17,231 bases of DNA. Origin: Nitrososphaerota archaeon (GTDB lineage Archaea > Thermoproteota > Nitrososphaeria > Nitrososphaerales > Gagatemarchaeaceae). The notes under the pieces are model-generated. The model did no database searches. It was given only the letters and a program-made list of their open reading frames with translations, and was not told where the DNA came from. The stretch is taken from NCBI GenBank assembly GCA_005877185.1, contig VBPQ01000058.1, positions 1 to 17,231 on the forward strand, given 5' to 3'. Both the position numbers and the translations under genes were made by a program. Below are positions 14,979 to 17,231 of this stretch, piece after piece (the stretch's first letter is position 1; each line of letters begins with the position of its first letter).

Positions 14979-15599
14979 CTAGGCGAGCGACTTCACAATC
15001 TCGACTATCCCCTGCCTTACGAAGGCGACTCCGACTGCAGCGATGAGAAGCGCGGTTATCCTGGTGAGGGCTCGCGTGCCGTTTACCTCCAGCAGCCGCT
15101 GAACCAGCTCGCTGCGACTGAGGACGACGAATGCGAGCACGGAGTTGAGCGTGATCACCAAGAATGTGACGAGGGGGCCGAAGGGTGGGTTGGCGAGGAT
15201 GACGACCGTGGAGATCGCTCCGGGCCCCGCAAGAAGTGGGGTGGCGATGGGGAAGGCGGCCACCTCCTCAGCCTCTAGCCTCCGAGTCCTCGCCTCCTTC
15301 CCGCTCAGGTGCTCGTACGCGACGATGAAGAGGACGATTCCGCCGGCTATCCGAAAGTCGTTCAGAGTTATCCCCAAAATCTGAAAGATGAACCAGCCCA
15401 GGTACGCGAAGACGTAGAGGATCACGGCGGCGAGTGTAACCGATTGTCGGACTATCTGCCGCCTCTTCTTTATGTGGTCCTCTGTCAGCGCCATGAAGAT
15501 AGGAACGGTCCCAATCGGGTCCAGGATGGCGAAGAGGAGGAGGAAGGCTTCGGTGAAGAGGGTGAGGTCGAAGGTCAGGAAGGATGAGAGGTCCACCAT
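14979..15599 (-). CDS. MarC-family integral membrane protein
   Basis: A 206-residue protein with six predicted transmembrane helices. MarC signatures are FAILDPIGTVPIF near the N-terminus and AFPIATPLLAGPGAIST in the centre; the last helix is ALTRITALLIAAVGVAFVRQG. The family (UPF0056) is widespread; its function is unsettled, and the old link to multiple antibiotic resistance was not upheld. ATG 15599 is preferred over the upstream frame opening at 15689: the first 30 residues of the long version are basic and not family-like and would overlap the divergent DUF59 gene's promoter. A TATA-like element (15636-15645) lies about 41 nt upstream, giving a leader of about 14 nt. The acylphosphatase gene follows in the same direction. 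Confidence 0.87.
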   Translation of the reverse strand: MVDLSSFLTFDLTLFTEAFLLLFAILDPIGTVPIFMALTEDHIKKRRQIVRQSVTLAAVILYVFAYLGWFIFQILGITLNDFRIAGGIVLFIVAYEHLSGKEARTRRLEAEEVAAFPIATPLLAGPGAISTVVILANPPFGPLVTFLVITLNSVLAFVVLSRSELVQRLLEVNGTRALTRITALLIAAVGVAFVRQGIVEIVKSLA

Positions 15600-15635
15600 T
15601 CTTCTTATCTTCCCCCAAAGGCTCCTCCACCCAAA

Positions 15636-15645
15636 GAATAAATAG
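15636..15645. promoter_or_regulatory. TATA-like element between marC-like and DUF59 genes
   Basis: The sequence gaataaatag is centred about 28 nt upstream of the plus-strand ATG at 15668, ideal for a leaderless DUF59 transcript. Its complement lies about 41 nt upstream of the minus-strand MarC ATG at 15599. It may serve one or both genes. Confidence 0.5.
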
Positions 15646-15667
15646 ACTGCTCGGGAAAAACCGTTCG

Positions 15668-15985
15668 ATGGCCTCCGAGGCGGCATCACTCAGTGAGATC
15701 CAGGCTCAGCTTTCGAAGATCATCGACCCGGAGATCGGCCGGCCGATCACGGAGATGAACCTCGTCGACCGGCTTGACATTCGTGATGGCTTCGTGGACG
15801 TGGAGTTTCACCTCACGGCAGCCTTCTGCCCTCCGATGTTCGCGCTAAAGATTGCCAGCGACATCAAGTCGAGCGTCTTGAGCGTGAAAGGGGTGAGGGA
15901 GGTGAAGGTTACGCTGCGGGGCCACTACCTGGCCGACGCGGTCAACAAGCAGGTCAACAAACCGCCACCGACGGTCACTCGTTGA
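15668..15985 (+). CDS. DUF59/MIP18-family protein (Fe-S assembly type)
   Basis: A 105-residue protein with the MIP18/DUF59 pattern: an N-terminal helix (SEIQAQLSKIIDPEIG), the DPE motif at 20-22, NLVDRLDI (31-38), a strand FVDVEFHLT, then AAFCPPMFAL with conserved-type Cys54 followed by a long helix, and a final strand VREVKVTLRG. Members act in Fe-S cluster maturation (SufT/Cia2-like) or as PaaD-like partners; a general Fe-S role is the safest inference here. The ATG at 15668 is chosen over the open frame from 15584 because a TATA-like box is 28 nt upstream and the upstream residues are not family-like. Its TGA directly abuts the stop of the convergent surface-protein gene. Confidence 0.87.
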   Translation: MASEAASLSEIQAQLSKIIDPEIGRPITEMNLVDRLDIRDGFVDVEFHLTAAFCPPMFALKIASDIKSSVLSVKGVREVKVTLRGHYLADAVNKQVNKPPPTVTR

Positions 15986-17231
15986 CTAGTACGCCCAGGG
16001 TTTCCTTCGCCTATAGAGCATGACCGCGGCGGCAACCGCGAGCACCACGATTCCCCCCGTCGCGAGCGTCAAGTAGGTGGTGAGCGTTCTCACCTGGGCT
16101 GCCTGCGCGGCCAACGCCTGCCCGTTCGTGCGGAAAGTGACGAGAGTGGTGGAGTTGTTGCCCGCCTGGTCTGCCGCGATTACCCTCAGTGTGTGAAGAC
16201 CGTCCGGGACGGAGAGGGAGTCCCACGAGTAACTCGTGCCACTCGGAGTAAAGGTCTTGCCGTCGACCTGAAGCTTGAAGGAGGAGACGTAACTCGACTC
16301 GGGGATGAAGGTGATATTCACCCGTCCGGTGACTGTGCTCCCGTTGATGGGGTTCCCGATGAAGATCCTCGGCGGGGTGTTGAGGACGACGAGTTGGAAA
16401 CTCTGAGTAACGCTATGCCCCACGAGGTCGGTCGCCGTCACTGTGAGCGTGTGTGGACCGTCGCCCAGCCCCTTCGTATCAATCGTGAGCGAGTTGTTGC
16501 CCGTTAAGTCGAGGGGTGACGCTAAATCTACCGAATAGGTCACGGAGGATACGCTGCTTCCCGTCACGTTGACCGGCATCGAGATCGTGCCCCTTACCGG
16601 TGTGGCGGGGAAACCGACCTTGACCGAGGGTGAACCTTGGATGGGGAGGACCGTGTTCACCTCAACCGTTCCTACGAACCTCTCGAAAGGCCCCTGGCCG
16701 CTGTAGACCGTATTGTGAACCACTATTGTGTAGGTACCTGTCTCATTAATCGGAGGCTCCGTTGTTCTGCGACGGCACGAATCCGCCCGACCACCCTAGG
16801 CTGGAGAAGCCTGAGGTAGGGAGATAGTCGTTGCTGGGGCTTGGGGTCAACGGGACGAGCTGGATGAACTCCCTCGTTATCGACTTGAACAACCCTGGCG
16901 GGACCGAACTCGCGATAATCTTCCCCTCTGGATTCATGACGAGTAGGTTGATGCTTGTCGAGGGGCTTGTCCAATCAACCTTGACCGAGCCCTGATTCAC
17001 CCCTTTGTCTGAGACCACCAGCTTGTAGGTTCTCCAGTTACCGGACTCGTACCTCCAGCTGAAGTCGCTCGCCCCGTAAACCGCACCGTTGTCGTACATC
17101 ACGCCGTCAGCGGAGGCGCCGAAGACGAACGGGACGCCCTTCTTGCTCGGGTCCAGGGGGACCACTAGGGAGACGGGAACTTGCGTCCTCTGTCCGTTGG
17201 AACCTGAGAGGGTGATGAAGTCTTCGTAGAC
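15986..17231 (-). CDS. Membrane-anchored secreted protein with PPC-like and Ig-like domains, frameshifted and truncated by window edge
   Basis: The minus-strand frame enters from the right edge with VYEDFITLSGSNG, continues through a jelly-roll PPC-like domain (VKVDWTSPSTSINLLVMNPE, GKIIASSVPPG) and stops at TAA 16746-16748. Removing one base near 16758-16760 joins it to the next frame: ...SQNN, EPPINETGTYTIVVHNTVYS, completing the PPC-like beta sandwich. Two Ig-like repeats follow (about 16570-16370 and 16370-16120; the second starts PPRIFIGNPINGSTVTG), then a transmembrane helix (YLTLATGGIVVLAVAAAVML) and a basic YRRRK tail, so the protein is extracellular and membrane-anchored. Such C-terminal architecture is typical of archaeal subtilisin-like (S8) surface proteases, but the catalytic part is outside the window, so that identity is inference. 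The intact gene would extend beyond base 17231. Confidence 0.75.

Noticed and set aside
14745..15278. Open frame of 177 residues on the plus strand
   Set aside because: Antisense to the acylphosphatase and MarC genes, both recognised by motif; its Asp/Glu/Gly-rich tail is typical of a reverse-complement shadow.
16723..16974. Separate 83-residue gene on the minus strand bridging the frameshift
   Set aside because: It is a third reading frame across the surface-protein gene, rich in Arg and Pro and without domain-like content; the two flanking frames form one protein after a one-base correction.
1..17231. CRISPR arrays, tRNA or rRNA genes, insertion sequences, defence genes
   Set aside because: No regularly spaced repeats, no cloverleaf sequence with a CCA-type end, no transposase motif and no recognisable defence protein were found on either strand by reading.

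Overview
The window reads as a slice of a GC-rich archaeal chromosome, most likely a TACK-group archaeon such as a Nitrososphaeria/Thaumarchaeota relative (inference from gene content; no rRNA is present). The archaeal signs are TATA-like boxes about 26-35 nt upstream of many starts with little or no leader, frequent TTG/GTG starts, a TrpB2-type tryptophan synthase, an HTH-ACT 'regulator of amino acid metabolism', an archaeal-type acylphosphatase and an M1 aminopeptidase of the tricorn-factor type. Genes are packed tightly: at four convergent junctions the two stop codons abut, overlap or are one base apart.

Left part (1-6357): a truncated DCC1-like thiol oxidoreductase on the minus strand; a PurD-like ATP-grasp ligase carrying a 350-residue intein in its conserved GPSTGEMG loop; a small DUF2795-like protein (minus); a large M1 aminopeptidase fused to HEAT repeats and a coiled coil (plus); then a HAD phosphatase with a tiny membrane protein directly upstream of it (minus).

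Middle (6456-12858): a tldD-tldE protease operon with a GTGA stop/start overlap (plus), converging on trpB2 (minus) with a hairpin and a T-rich tract between them. Divergent from trpB2 is an HTH-ACT regulator whose TATA box lies inside a perfect inverted repeat, followed 6 nt later by a PfkB-family kinase. A coiled-coil protein of unknown function (minus) abuts the kinase stop.

Right part (12884-17231): an ECF-type substrate-binding membrane protein (plus); an isocitrate/isopropylmalate dehydrogenase interrupted by a one-base frameshift near its C-terminus (minus); acylphosphatase and MarC-family membrane protein (minus); a DUF59/MIP18 protein (plus); and, running off the right edge, a large membrane-anchored secreted protein with PPC-like and Ig-like domains, also split by a one-base frameshift (minus).

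Most genes are housekeeping or peptide and amino-acid metabolism genes. I see no CRISPR array, tRNA, rRNA, insertion sequence or defence island. The most unusual item is the intein and its PurD-like host; next are the two clean frameshifts and the palindrome over the regulator's TATA box.
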